Source: JBBIPA01 sp963820495
GTDB lineage: Bacteria > Chloroflexota > Dehalococcoidia > GIF9 > UBA5629
Reading direction: 5' to 3'
DNA: 64,000 bases
NCBI GenBank assembly: GCA_963820495.1
Contig: CAWGAF010000002.1
Coordinates: forward strand, 682,001 to 746,000
The position numbers were made by a program, and so were the translations under genes. Position 1 is the first letter of the stretch. The number at the start of each line of letters is the position of its first letter. Shown here one piece after another: positions 7,555 through 16,526 of the stretch. The notes below the pieces were generated by a model that saw only the letters and a list, made by a program, of their open reading frames with translations, searched no databases and had not been told where the DNA came from.

Positions 7555-10500
7555 TTATTTATGGTCGCACCATTCCCGGGCATTTTGAAAAAGTTTCAAC
7601 CAGGGAGAAGACCATAGAAAATGATCTCCGATGCGGTACTTCCAACTTTTAGTATTCCATTCCTCGGGTACCCACGGCCATTGCCAGAGTAAAAAGGATC
7701 TTTCTGGGTGGGGCATCATCGACAGATGCCGGCCGTCCGGCGAACAAAAAGCTGTAATGCCCAGAGGCGAGCCATTGGGATTATAGCGGTATTTCTCCGT
7801 CGGTTGCCCTTCGTCGTCGACATAAGCGATAGGTGTTAGATTTTGTTGCCTTGCATGATGCAGAATCTGGGGATTGGGGCAATGAAGGCGGCCTCCGCCA
7901 TGGGCCGACCATATACCCAGTACTGAACCGCTCATTCCTCTTAGCATTATCGCTGGACTATCTGAAATTCTGACTGTTCCCCAGTGAGATTCAAATCTTT
8001 CTGAAGTATTTTGAATAAATCTTGGTTGCTCCTTTTCTGGAATTCCCTGCCAGGGTAAGATGCCGAGGAATGCCATCAACTGGCAACCATTACAAATTGC
8101 AAGTGAGAAAGTATCAGGCTGGTTAAAGAAGTACCTGAATATTTCCCAGAGCTTTGAGTTAAATCTAATGGTGCTGGCCCAACCCTTGGCTGGATCTAAA
8201 ACATCGGCATATGAGAATCCACCAACGAATGCAATTCCCCGAAATTGATCCAGACGAATTCTTTCTTCGAGTAAATCAGTCATAGTAATATCCCACGGTT
8301 CAAACCCCGCCCAATAGAATGCCGAAGTCATTTCACGATCGCCATTGCTACCTTCTTCACGGATAATGGCAACTCTTGGTTTATTTGTTTGAAGCAAAAT
8401 TTCCTCACGTGTGGCTCTAGGTTCAAAAGTAAGGTGATATTTAAGACCGGGACGGTCGTGATGCTGGGCCTGTTCCTTTGCAACAGCAGGATTCATCTGC
8501 TCCTCTTCAAATCTGTCGCTGCTGGCTTCCCACCACGAGAGAAGTGTTGAAGTATTGACATCCAATTCGATTTTGTTGCGGTGACGGATAATAGCCTGTT
8601 TCTCCTTTTTAGTTTTTCCCAGGATAGTAAACGGGACCTCGGATTCTTTCAGTAAGGACTGAATTTTGCTTTCGTTGGTCGGTAGGTATTCCAATACCAT
8701 CCCTAATTCTTCGGAGAATAATTGAGGTATCGCTTCTTCCTCGTTGCGCAGTTCAATCGACATTCCGCAGTTGCAGGATAATATCATTTCAACCAAAGTG
8801 GTGATTAGCCCTCCATCACTTCTATCGTGGCAGGCAAGGATCAAACCATCGTCTATCATTCTTTGGATTGTGTTAAATGCATTCATGAAAAGTGTAGGAT
8901 TATCTAAATCAGGTGATTCATCGCCGAGTTGGTCGAGAGCCTGGGCTAGGGCTGAACCTCCAAGACGGTTCCTACCTTCCGAAAGGTCAATAAGAACTAA
9001 TTTGCTTTCTCCCGGTTTCTTGATATCCGGAGTCACCTTCTTGGAAATGTCGGGCATAGACGCATAAGCGGAGATTACCACTTCTCCGGGTGCTTTTACA
9101 TTTTCGCTGCCAACTCTTGCTGCCATCGAGATACTGTCTTTACCCCTATCGGCAGCAATTCCAAGTTTTGTCATTAATTCGCCTACTGCTGTTGCCGCAT
9201 CGTACATCCTCGCCCCTTCACCAGGGAGTTTGGCTGCCCACATCCAGTTAACCGAGCATTTGACGTGGCTGAGATCGCTGATCCGGGCTGAAACCATATT
9301 AGTTAGCATTTCGCCAACTGCCATCCTAGCACCGGCTTTTTCATCAATGAGCATTTTTATAGGTTGTTCACCAATGGTAATCGCAGCACCTGTCAATCCG
9401 AAATGACTCTGTGCAACTATTGCAACATCAGCAACCGGGAGTTGCAGAGAGCCGCAACATTGTTGCTGGGCGATTAGACCTGTAACGCTCCTATCAACCT
9501 TACGTACCAGGAATCCTTTCGAGCCGACAGAGGGTAAGCGGAAGATAAGCCTTAATGCCTCTGCTGCAGTCAGTTTCCGGGGCAAATGTAGTGGTTCCAG
9601 CTTCCGGGGAATCCTCTGGAGATTAAATGTTTTTTGCGGCATCTCGCCCAGGATTCTGTCAAGAGGAAGATCAACCGGCGTGGAATTGTCGGCGTCGTCG
9701 TAGACTACCATCTTGCCGTCTCCTGTTATTTCCCCAAGCACTTCGCAATTGACTTTTTCTCTCAGGCAAATTGCTAACAATTCATCGATTGATTTCGGAT
9801 GAACCAGAAAAGCGCTGCGCTCCTGGTATTCGGAACACAATATCTCCACAACAGCTAGTGAGGGATCACCAAGTTTTATGTTTCGAATTTTAATGACCCC
9901 ACCGGCCGGATTTATTATCTCTGCCAAGACATTGCCGGGTCCACCGGCGCCCTGATCGTGAGCGGTTAGAAGAGGATTTTTATCGCCCATTTCAATACAG
10001 GTCCTGATTACCCTGTTCAGCTTGTTTTCCATTTCAGCGTTGCCGCGCTGAACAGCATTGAAGTCCAGTTCGGCAATATTGTCGCCCTGGATCATGCTTG
10101 AAGCTGAGCCGCCGCCAATACCGATTCGATAAGCTGCTCCTCCAACCTGGACAATAAGCATTCCCTTTCTTGGTTCCTCTTTTTTTAGATGCAGTTCATC
10201 AATTTGACCCACACCACCTGTAAACATAATCGGTTTAATCCAGGCCCTCCGTTCCTTATCCGACAAAATCTGCTCAAAGGTCCTGACAAAACCTTGAATT
10301 ATCGGCTCCCCGAACTTATTACCGTAATCTGAAGCTCCGTTGCTGGCCTGTATTAGGATTTCCAGGGATGGAGCCAGTTCGGGAGGATATTTAAGACCGG
10401 CAGGTTCACCGGGAATATTATGCCTGGGAATATTCAAAGCTGCGGTGCAATAACCTGCAGTCCCTGCAATTACCATAGCTCCTCTCCCGGTGGCCTGACC

Positions 10501-11403
10501 GTCCCGAATCCTTCCGCCGGTTCCGGTCGTTGCTCCTTGGAAAGGTTGGATACCGCTTGGATAGTTATGTGTCTCTGCAGTAAAAGTAATATGATAGGTA
10601 GCCTGTTTATTAATAAATGGTGAACTCGTTCCGGGATGCCGGGGTGTTATCGTCAGGATTTTATAACCGCGGATGGCGCTGGAGTTATCGCTGAAGGCTG
10701 AGACGCTGTTTGCCGGATTTACAAAGAGGGATGACTTGATAATCTGGAATAGAGTATTGGTGACTTCCTCGCCGTCAATTATCAGTTTTCCTTTGAAGAA
10801 CCAGTGCCGCGCATGCTCACTGTTATTATTGCCTAGCATGAACAGTTCTACATTGGTAGGGTCCCGGCGCAAGACTTTTACGAAGAGATTTAAGTAGAAT
10901 TCCATATCCCACTGATCCATGCCCAGTCCGCTTTCGCGGTTGAATCTTGTCAGTTCGTCGATTCCCTTATTAGTCAGCGGGATAGTATAAGTTTTTTCAG
11001 GTATCGTTCCCGTTTTAAATGATTTTAGCGGTTCAGGATAAAGGCACTCGGTCATCCGGTCATGATTTTTTGCAATGAAACTGTCCTTTTCAATTTCTGC
11101 TGATAGTCTGTATCTTCGGGAACATTCTACCCGGACAACCTTTTTAAGCCCGCAGGCATGGAATATGGCTATGGCATTGGAGGAATAGGCAGTCTCGAAG
11201 TTTAGTCGGGGACCAATTTCAATTACATTATTAGAAGAATTCAGAAGAGATTTCTCCCCAAAATTTTCCGGTTCAAATGTCTCAGCAAGCAGCCACTGCA
11301 TTGTTTTTAATTCTTCAGCAGTTAAAGGAGTCGATGTTTCAATATTAAAACAGTATTCAAAATCTGACTTTGTTTTTCTATAGAAATGCTTAACTTCTTC
11401 CAT
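7555..11403 (-). CDS. purL: Phosphoribosylformylglycinamidine synthase, large single-chain form
   Basis: A 1282-residue FGAM synthase, the single-chain type of gammaproteobacteria and eukaryotes instead of the separate PurS/PurQ/PurL usual in many bacteria. N-terminal PurS-like and linker domains are followed by two AIR-synthase-like halves (TAETHNYPSGIQPFQGATTG, GGVGQID, ARVGSENVKAPGE) and a class I glutamine amidotransferase from about residue 1010, with nucleophile in AICNGCQL and the His/Glu pair in PHPERS. It converts FGAR, ATP and glutamine to FGAM in purine synthesis. With the PurN-like gene downstream it makes a two-step purine cassette, enclosed by the tRNA-Arg repeat, which suggests horizontal acquisition. 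An internal site of ATP binding is not further resolved here. Confidence 0.93.
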   Translation of the reverse strand: MEEVKHFYRKTKSDFEYCFNIETSTPLTAEELKTMQWLLAETFEPENFGEKSLLNSSNNVIEIGPRLNFETAYSSNAIAIFHACGLKKVVRVECSRRYRLSAEIEKDSFIAKNHDRMTECLYPEPLKSFKTGTIPEKTYTIPLTNKGIDELTRFNRESGLGMDQWDMEFYLNLFVKVLRRDPTNVELFMLGNNNSEHARHWFFKGKLIIDGEEVTNTLFQIIKSSLFVNPANSVSAFSDNSSAIRGYKILTITPRHPGTSSPFINKQATYHITFTAETHNYPSGIQPFQGATTGTGGRIRDGQATGRGAMVIAGTAGYCTAALNIPRHNIPGEPAGLKYPPELAPSLEILIQASNGASDYGNKFGEPIIQGFVRTFEQILSDKERRAWIKPIMFTGGVGQIDELHLKKEEPRKGMLIVQVGGAAYRIGIGGGSASSMIQGDNIAELDFNAVQRGNAEMENKLNRVIRTCIEMGDKNPLLTAHDQGAGGPGNVLAEIINPAGGVIKIRNIKLGDPSLAVVEILCSEYQERSAFLVHPKSIDELLAICLREKVNCEVLGEITGDGKMVVYDDADNSTPVDLPLDRILGEMPQKTFNLQRIPRKLEPLHLPRKLTAAEALRLIFRLPSVGSKGFLVRKVDRSVTGLIAQQQCCGSLQLPVADVAIVAQSHFGLTGAAITIGEQPIKMLIDEKAGARMAVGEMLTNMVSARISDLSHVKCSVNWMWAAKLPGEGARMYDAATAVGELMTKLGIAADRGKDSISMAARVGSENVKAPGEVVISAYASMPDISKKVTPDIKKPGESKLVLIDLSEGRNRLGGSALAQALDQLGDESPDLDNPTLFMNAFNTIQRMIDDGLILACHDRSDGGLITTLVEMILSCNCGMSIELRNEEEAIPQLFSEELGMVLEYLPTNESKIQSLLKESEVPFTILGKTKKEKQAIIRHRNKIELDVNTSTLLSWWEASSDRFEEEQMNPAVAKEQAQHHDRPGLKYHLTFEPRATREEILLQTNKPRVAIIREEGSNGDREMTSAFYWAGFEPWDITMTDLLEERIRLDQFRGIAFVGGFSYADVLDPAKGWASTIRFNSKLWEIFRYFFNQPDTFSLAICNGCQLMAFLGILPWQGIPEKEQPRFIQNTSERFESHWGTVRISDSPAIMLRGMSGSVLGIWSAHGGGRLHCPNPQILHHARQQNLTPIAYVDDEGQPTEKYRYNPNGSPLGITAFCSPDGRHLSMMPHPERSFLLWQWPWVPEEWNTKSWKYRIGDHFLWSSPWLKLFQNAREWCDHK

Positions 11404-12026
11404 TATGATACCTTCTTTTAAATCACCTGGTTAATCACAAAACCTACAATTTCATGCAAATATGATACAAGCGCGGGTTTCGTACTGAATCTTGTCTTAT
11501 TTCTATAGCAATCAGGCATATAAACTACCTCGTCAAAACAAACTTCCGCTATCGCTTAAACTATCGGTATAAATGAATATTTAGGACCTTTTGAGTTGAA
11601 ATAAAAACGCTACAATCAATGATAATGCTACGATGGTTTTGATGTCAATGTATTGATTAACCGAAAGAGATTGCACGAAAGTCAGTATTGTTACCACAAG
11701 AGGAAGCGAGGCTCTCTCCTCAGCTACACGATTCAAGCTAGTGTGACTTTGTTGATTTTATTTCTGGACGGGGAGTTCAACCCTCCCCCACCTCCACCAG
11801 GAATGTTGAAGGACTAACTATCCAGCCTACCGCTTATTGTATATGGTGCACAAATCATCGCATTGTGTGATTATTCCGTAATTGATCCAATTTTTATTGA
11901 ATTTATTTCGATTTTCCTTTAATATTATTAGGAAATTGATTTGGAAGTTGACACGCTAATCAGTCAAGATAGTAATAAAACTGCGAAGCTATTTTGTGGT
12001 GAAAACAGTCAAAATTACGACTAGAC
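11404..12026. other. AT-rich interval at the right end of the tRNA-Arg segment
   Basis: About 620 bp upstream of purL. Apart from one weak small ORF (11581-11736, minus) I see no gene. No integrase or recombination-directionality gene can be recognised, so the segment has lost, or never carried, its own mobility gene. The purL promoter should lie close to 11404. Confidence 0.5.
11581..11736 (-). CDS. Possible small membrane protein
   Basis: An open frame of 51 codons from TTG 11736 to TAA 11581. It would encode a charged start (NRVAEERASL), a hydrophobic stretch LVVTILTFVQ, a short polar turn, and a second hydrophobic helix IVALSLIVAFLFQ ending in KRS. This looks like a two-helix membrane peptide. 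There is no Shine-Dalgarno sequence and only a TTG start, so it may be chance or a remnant. Confidence 0.25.
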   Translation of the reverse strand: MNRVAEERASLPLVVTILTFVQSLSVNQYIDIKTIVALSLIVAFLFQLKRS

Positions 12027-12071
12027 TTCCTAAACCGCGTGTCGGGCGTTCGAATCGCCCCAGGGGTACTT
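12027..12071 (+). repeat. 45-bp direct repeat, right copy (displaced tRNA-Arg 3' end)
   Basis: Exact copy of 6283-6327: anticodon loop to 3 bp past the tRNA 3' end, without any 5' half. It lies 30 bp before tRNA-Trp. The simplest reading is that the original tRNA-Arg gene was immediately upstream of the Trp-Leu-Gly-Cys-Leu cluster and was split by integration of the purL segment. Confidence 0.9.
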
Positions 12072-12101
12072 GAAAATTAAATAATGATAATCGATATTAC
12101 T

Positions 12102-12178
12102 AGGGGTGTAGCTCAGTCCGGTAGAGCAACGGTCTCCAAAACCGTCGGTCGTGGGTTCAAATCCTACCACCCCTGCCA
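12102..12178 (+). tRNA. tRNA-Trp (CCA anticodon)
   Basis: Acceptor AGGGGTG/CACCCCT, anticodon stem ACGGT/ACCGT around loop CTCCAAA, T-loop TTCAAAT, discriminator G and an encoded CCA (12176-12178). First of five closely spaced tRNAs. Confidence 0.95.
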
Positions 12179-12180
12179 GT

Positions 12181-12267
12181 GCCGAGGTGGTGGAATCGGT
12201 AGACACGCCATCTTGAGGGGGTGGTGAGCGTAAGCTCGTAGGAGTTCAAATCTCCTCCTCGGCACCA
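12181..12267 (+). tRNA. tRNA-Leu (GAG anticodon)
   Basis: Class II tRNA with long variable arm. Acceptor GCCGAGG/CCTCGGC, anticodon stem CCATC/GGTGG around TTGAGGG (anticodon 12215-12217), encoded CCA. Two bases after tRNA-Trp, so co-transcribed. Confidence 0.94.
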
Positions 12268-12328
12268 GAAGCTTAGTTAATGGCTGAAGATGCAGGGACC
12301 ATTACCCGGGTGGGTTTTAAATATGCGA

Positions 12329-12403
12329 GCGGAAGTAGTTCAGCGGTAGAATGCCTCCTTGCCAAGGAGGAGGTCGCGAGTTCGAATCTCGTCTTCCGCT
12401 CCA
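12329..12403 (+). tRNA. tRNA-Gly (GCC anticodon)
   Basis: Acceptor GCGGAAG/CTTCCGC, anticodon stem CCTCC/GGAGG around TTGCCAA (anticodon 12361-12363), T-loop TTCGAAT, discriminator T, encoded CCA. Confidence 0.95.
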
Positions 12404-12414
12404 GAGCCAGTCAT

Positions 12415-12490
12415 GGCGGCGTAGCCAAGTGGTTAAGGCGGGGGTCTGCAAAACCCCTATTCAGCGGTTCAAATCCGCTCGCCGCCTCCA
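12415..12490 (+). tRNA. tRNA-Cys (GCA anticodon)
   Basis: Acceptor GGCGGCG/CGCCGCC, anticodon stem GGGGT/ACCCC around CTGCAAA (anticodon 12448-12450), encoded CCA at 12488-12490. Confidence 0.95.
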
Positions 12491-12503
12491 TTTTTTTATT
12501 GCT

Positions 12504-12589
12504 GCCGAGGTGGCGGAATGGTAGACGCGGCGGACTTAAAATCCGCTTCCTGCAAGGGAGTGTGGGTTCGAGTCCCTCCCTCGGCACCA
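12504..12589 (+). tRNA. tRNA-Leu (TAA anticodon)
   Basis: Class II tRNA. Acceptor GCCGAGG/CCTCGGC, anticodon stem GCGGA/TCCGC around CTTAAAA (anticodon 12537-12539), long variable arm, encoded CCA. Last tRNA of the cluster; an accessory-looking stretch begins beyond it. Confidence 0.95.
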
Positions 12590-12882
12590 ACAAACTGCTT
12601 ACCATTTTTACATAATTTGCTTACCACTTTAGCACTAGCAGGTCTTTTTCCATGCTTCACCTTAGAGATATAGCGGAGAGAGTGGGGTTCTCAGATGGAT
12701 TTTACGATGAGATTGAGTCTTTGATAACCAATGCTAATATTAACTAACATAGGAATTAGTCACTATCATTAATGGGGGGATGGGTAGGGATGGGTAAATC
12801 TAGATTTTGTCCTACTATTCTTTTCCCTTATTAGCAAAGTGATTATATGGTAAAATTCAGGCAAACTTGTGGAGGTGGTGAT

Positions 12883-13847
12883 ATGCAGCAATGGTCTCAT
12901 TGTCCTAAGTGCAATGCAGTAATTTCTAATACCATGAAGTTTTTGGTAATTGTGGATTTCCACAACAGCAACCTCCTCCACCACAATACCAACAGCCACA
13001 ACAACCAGCACAGTCGCTATCAAGTAAGCCACGAAGGAATTGGTTTCAAAGACACTTGAACTTGGCATGGGTACTAGCCTACTTGCTATGTATTGTAGCT
13101 AATGCATTTCATAATGATGAAAGTCAAAGTATCCTGAAAGGGGCGGTTGTTTCTGTTGCTGCCATACTCCTGCTAATAGTATCTGGCTGGGTCATTAAGC
13201 AGAAGGGACGAAGATTATGGTGGATTCTACTGACACCTGTCTTTTCACCACTGTGGCTGAAGAATAAGAAGGAAGGTGAATTTGTCTCCTATGAAACACC
13301 AATTCAGGGTAATGAGCGTCATGAGTGCTTGACCTACTACGAAGAAGAGAAGAAGTTACGGCTATTATACGAAAGAGTGGCACAGCTATGCGACAAGAGA
13401 CTGGGCAAATATGAGAAAATGTATTCACAGGCTAGAAAAGCCCGTAGTGAGTTTTGGTCTAGCCTTGATAAAATATATGAGGTTCGTGAATATATGTTGC
13501 ATGCTGCAACTGAGATTGTAAGGCGAAAAAAGGAGATGAGACTTGCACCCTCCTCTGCCTCAGCAATGTCTTCTGCTTGGTTAGCTGCATATTTGGATTA
13601 CGAAGCTCTAAGTGGCACTCCAATTGTGGCTAGCTCCCATATTGTAGAATTTGCATATCGAGAGGAAATAGCAAAGGAGTCTTTTGAGAACTATAGCAAA
13701 TCTATACAGAAGGCGTGGAAAGAAGAAAAGGAGTTCCGTAAACGCCTCAAAATTAGCAGTAGTGAGTATCAAAGCATAGTCGATTATGCAGATATAGCTG
13801 TGGCGGCTGATGAGTGGTTACGAAAACTAGAAGCCGAATGCCCATGA
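12883..13847 (+). pseudogene. Zinc-ribbon membrane protein, frameshifted
   Basis: Translation from ATG 12883 (strong GGAGGTGGTG site) gives HCPKCNAVIS and then goes out of frame at the T5 run 12940-12944. In the next frame the sequence continues GNCGFPQQQPPPPQYQQP, a Pro/Gln linker, and joins the large ORF (13056-13847) with two membrane helices (LAWVLAYLLCIVANAF; VVSVAAILLLIVSGWVI) and a charged, helical cytoplasmic domain. Restoring one G in the T-run would give a normal CPKC...FCGNCG zinc ribbon. So a single-base deletion, biological or a sequencing error, breaks one gene of about 320 codons. The C-terminal domain is not recognised; the TM plus zinc-ribbon layout recurs in the gene at 17860. 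Confidence 0.7.
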
Positions 13848-13883
13848 CTGGTAGTTGATGGTGATTTACTTAGGCAACTGGCA

Positions 13884-13988
13884 ATGAGAAGGAATTTCAA
13901 GCCTGACTGGAATTTTTTTGATGAAAAGAGCTGCACTACCTTTTGCTCATGGCAAGTAGCAAAACAGAAACATGGAGGAGAGGAATGA
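13884..13988 (+). CDS. Possible 34-residue protein translationally coupled to the next gene
   Basis: ATG 13884 opens a short frame whose TGA (13986-13988) overlaps the ATG at 13985 as ATGA. The peptide, NFKPDWNFFDEKSC then TTFCSWQVAKQKH, is polar with two Cys. The frame is also open upstream to the stop of the preceding gene. Coupling geometry argues for it; lack of a good ribosome site argues against. Confidence 0.3.
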   Translation: MRRNFKPDWNFFDEKSCTTFCSWQVAKQKHGGEE

Positions 13989-14980
13989 AGGTCTACAAGA
14001 TAACAGACAAAGACAATTGCACAAACAGGGGCAGAACTCTGTGGGGAGAAAATGTAACTCTTAAGAGAGAAGGCAAGGGTGAGCTTGACCTACTCCCCAA
14101 AAGAGTTCTTCGTTGTTACAGAGACCCATATTTAGCCGTGTTTATGAGTCCTATATATGATAAATATAATCCTATCAAGTTATGGGAAGCAGAGACCCCC
14201 ATAATAATCTATGATGATGGGACTATGTCAGATGTTAGGGAACTCACGACTATAAGGCAAATCCCTTTGCCTGAACTTACAATAAACCAACGTGTAACGA
14301 TAGCTGTTAAGTGTGCTGGGGTAGTATTTATAGATACAAAATTTGGCAATTGGGCTTTAAGATGGGAAATAGGTAAAGATAGAAGTGCAGCTTCTGCTTG
14401 GGATGCTGCCATAGATGCTAAAGCTACTAATCCTATTGCCTGGCGTGCTGCTGGTGCTGCTGCTTTAATGGGGAATTTTATTGAGCATATGGCTGCTGAT
14501 AGTGCTATTTGGAATACTACTAGGGTTCTTGCAAGGGTTGAGGCTTTAGCTGCTGAAGCTGTTATTTTGATTGCTATAGCTACTGGTAATGACATAGCAG
14601 GTTCGGACATAATTGATATGATTCATCATGTAATGGTTGAGGATAATTATAGAAAAAGTCATATCAATGATATAGAGGAAAAAGTTGATGAATATATATT
14701 GGAGCAAAATATAATCGGGCTTCGGGAGGCTGCTCGTAATCATATATGTACCTGGGAGCCTCCCCCAGATGCCAAACCTGTTATTCTCCACTTCTTGGAA
14801 AATGCTCCGTGTAATTGTAGGGCAGCTGTGATTGATGAAATAGTGAGGGCATGTAGTGCTGAAAACCCCAAGCTCACTGAAAATGTTGTCTGGTATGATA
14901 TAAGGGAACTGAAAAAGGAAGGTAAAGTAACCGTATCAAGAGCTCAAGATAGTAACGCTAAGGTGGTGAAATTGGTTTAG
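13985..14980 (+). CDS. Hypothetical protein, phage/accessory type
   Basis: 331 residues from ATG 13985, chosen over the longer frame (13943) because GGAGGAG lies directly upstream. I recognise no family with confidence. N-terminal region MKVYKITDKDNCT with LTLKR-like strands appears beta-rich; residues 115-215 are strikingly Ala-rich (SAASAWDAAIDAKA, AWRAAGAAALMG, EALAAEAVILIAIA) and should form long helices; the C-terminal 60 residues (VIDEIVRAC, DIRELKKEGKVTV) look like a small winged-helix domain, e.g. for protein or nucleic-acid contact. Cytoplasmic. Base composition is AT-rich like its neighbours. Confidence 0.65.
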   Translation: MKVYKITDKDNCTNRGRTLWGENVTLKREGKGELDLLPKRVLRCYRDPYLAVFMSPIYDKYNPIKLWEAETPIIIYDDGTMSDVRELTTIRQIPLPELTINQRVTIAVKCAGVVFIDTKFGNWALRWEIGKDRSAASAWDAAIDAKATNPIAWRAAGAAALMGNFIEHMAADSAIWNTTRVLARVEALAAEAVILIAIATGNDIAGSDIIDMIHHVMVEDNYRKSHINDIEEKVDEYILEQNIIGLREAARNHICTWEPPPDAKPVILHFLENAPCNCRAAVIDEIVRACSAENPKLTENVVWYDIRELKKEGKVTVSRAQDSNAKVVKLV

Positions 14981-15270
14981 CTTCAGGTTATGTGAAAATA
15001 AGTGGAAAAATGGAAATCCGAATATTCCTGAATATTAAATGGACATCTGCAGACTTCTGGAAGCTGTTTTCCAATTTTCCATCGAAATATATATAAGCTA
15101 AAGCTAGACTTTCCCCATTCCTTAACCTTACACCTGGAGTGGCCGTAGTGGTGTAATTCAGTGGAGCATGAAGTAGATATGCTAAACCGAAAGGGGGTGA
15201 ACGAATAATAAACAGTCTAATCGTCATATTATTCTGTCTTGCTTCTATCATCGTATGCTTTTTCTCAAGG

Positions 15271-15663
15271 ATGTGGGGTTGGATAATACTTGCAATACCT
15301 TTTGTGTATTTAATTAGCCAAGCATTCTTAGTTAAATTCTTATATAGGTGGAAACATAAACCCGAATTATCTACAGAAGCAAACAGGTTAATTCAGAAAT
15401 ACGGACACTATTATGCAATGCCTTTCGCAGGTAAAGATTTTAGTAGTGCATCTTCAGTTGCGGGTCTTACTGGAATAATCATCGCAATAATTGGGCTATT
15501 CTTCCAATTTTGGTGGGGCATTTTGCTTGGGATAGTGAGCATTGTGGTGGGTAATTATTTAGGGAGATTTTACAATCCATCTAAGTTTCTAGAATTGTTA
15601 AGTGCTAGTGAAAAGCAAGCACATGAGGAAATAATGTTCTTCCTAAGAAAAAATAGAGGCTGA
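15271..15663 (+). CDS. Hypothetical membrane protein
   Basis: 130 residues with an N-terminal helix (ILAIPFVYLISQAFLVKFLY) and a paired hydrophobic region at 62-95 (VAGLTGIIIAIIGLFFQF, GILLGIVSIVVGNYLG), followed by a polar C-terminus. No known family. The same frame is open back to 15172 and would add a further hydrophobic helix (INSLIVILFCLASIIVCFF); a strong AAGGGGGTG site lies 7 bp before an ATA codon at 15205, but there is no ATG/GTG/TTG, so the true start may be unusual or the 5' end altered. Confidence 0.55.
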   Translation: MWGWIILAIPFVYLISQAFLVKFLYRWKHKPELSTEANRLIQKYGHYYAMPFAGKDFSSASSVAGLTGIIIAIIGLFFQFWWGILLGIVSIVVGNYLGRFYNPSKFLELLSASEKQAHEEIMFFLRKNRG

Positions 15664-16225
15664 GTATCATGTGGTCATGTATAGGAGGCTATCATTAGAA
15701 TTGAAGCAGGTATTCTGATGATAAATGGTGCATTAATAGGTGGTGGTCTGTGGTAGTTTAATCTAAAGTAAGTATAGATTCTAGCATTTAAACCATAAGT
15801 GGAATTTTTCTACGAGCCGAACTTCCTCCATTTAGTCTCATGTAACACCAGTGCCCCAGGGAGTACCCCCCCTTGTTAATGGCGGAGAAGCCTACGATGT
15901 GGAGCTACGTCTATCAAAACCCTAGACTCCACTTGCTTACCAGTTCTTCCTTTGATGCTTACCATTTTAGCTATGAGAAACGGATTGCTAGTCCGCTGTG
16001 TTTAAGAACTCCTCCCAGAACAGGCTGTAATGTTTACGACCACCTGATTCTCAGTCAGAAGGTCGTATCCAGCTCAATGCGAACTACTATGTATTTGGCT
16101 GCTGAACCACTGGTCTAATTTTAGATGCTGAATACGTTGCTGGTAAGCAATAAATCAACTGGTTATAATAGAACTAGATGTGTAGCCACAAACAAGAAAT
16201 TCGTTGCGATTAGGAGGTGGTATTA
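15664..16225. other. Non-coding interval in the accessory region
   Basis: About 560 bp without a supported gene. An open frame at 15873-16118 has no ribosome site and an unprotein-like composition. The strong GGAGGTGG at the right end belongs to the next gene. Confidence 0.45.
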
Positions 16226-16453
16226 ATGGCAAGTCATCAAGTAACTATAACAAGTATACCTCGAATGCTTGTAGGTGCTAATGATATCGTGTTCGAGGTA
16301 AAGGAAAACAAAGTTAAACTTGGTGACCTTAAGGTCAGTCAAGGGAATCTTTTTTGGCTACCCAGTGGCCATAATATTGGTCATGTACTGGAGTGGAGTG
16401 AATTCGCTCGACTAGCTAAAGAGAATGGTAAGAGACGTCGTTATACTTATTAG
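16226..16453 (+). CDS. Small hypothetical protein
   Basis: 75 residues from ATG 16226, preceded by AGGAGGTGG with 5-bp spacing. The sequence alternates short strands (QVTITSIPRML, DIVFEVKEN, VKLGDLKVSQG) and ends in a helix with basic KRRRY; it looks like a small beta-barrel fold. No family recognised. Stand-alone between two non-coding stretches. Confidence 0.6.
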   Translation: MASHQVTITSIPRMLVGANDIVFEVKENKVKLGDLKVSQGNLFWLPSGHNIGHVLEWSEFARLAKENGKRRRYTY

Positions 16454-16526
16454 GATTGTTGTTATTGATACGACCTTTACCTTTTGTGAATATACTGTAT
16501 CGCACGAACTATGGTCATAGGATTTT

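Noticed and set aside
12280..12615. 111-codon open frame on the plus strand across the tRNA cluster (and a 64-codon one on the minus strand)
   Set aside because: Both lie over intact tRNA genes; the translated text is tRNA sequence read as protein.
15873..16118. 81-codon open frame on the plus strand in the accessory region
   Set aside because: No ribosome site, low-complexity mixed composition, no family resemblance and no coupling to neighbours.
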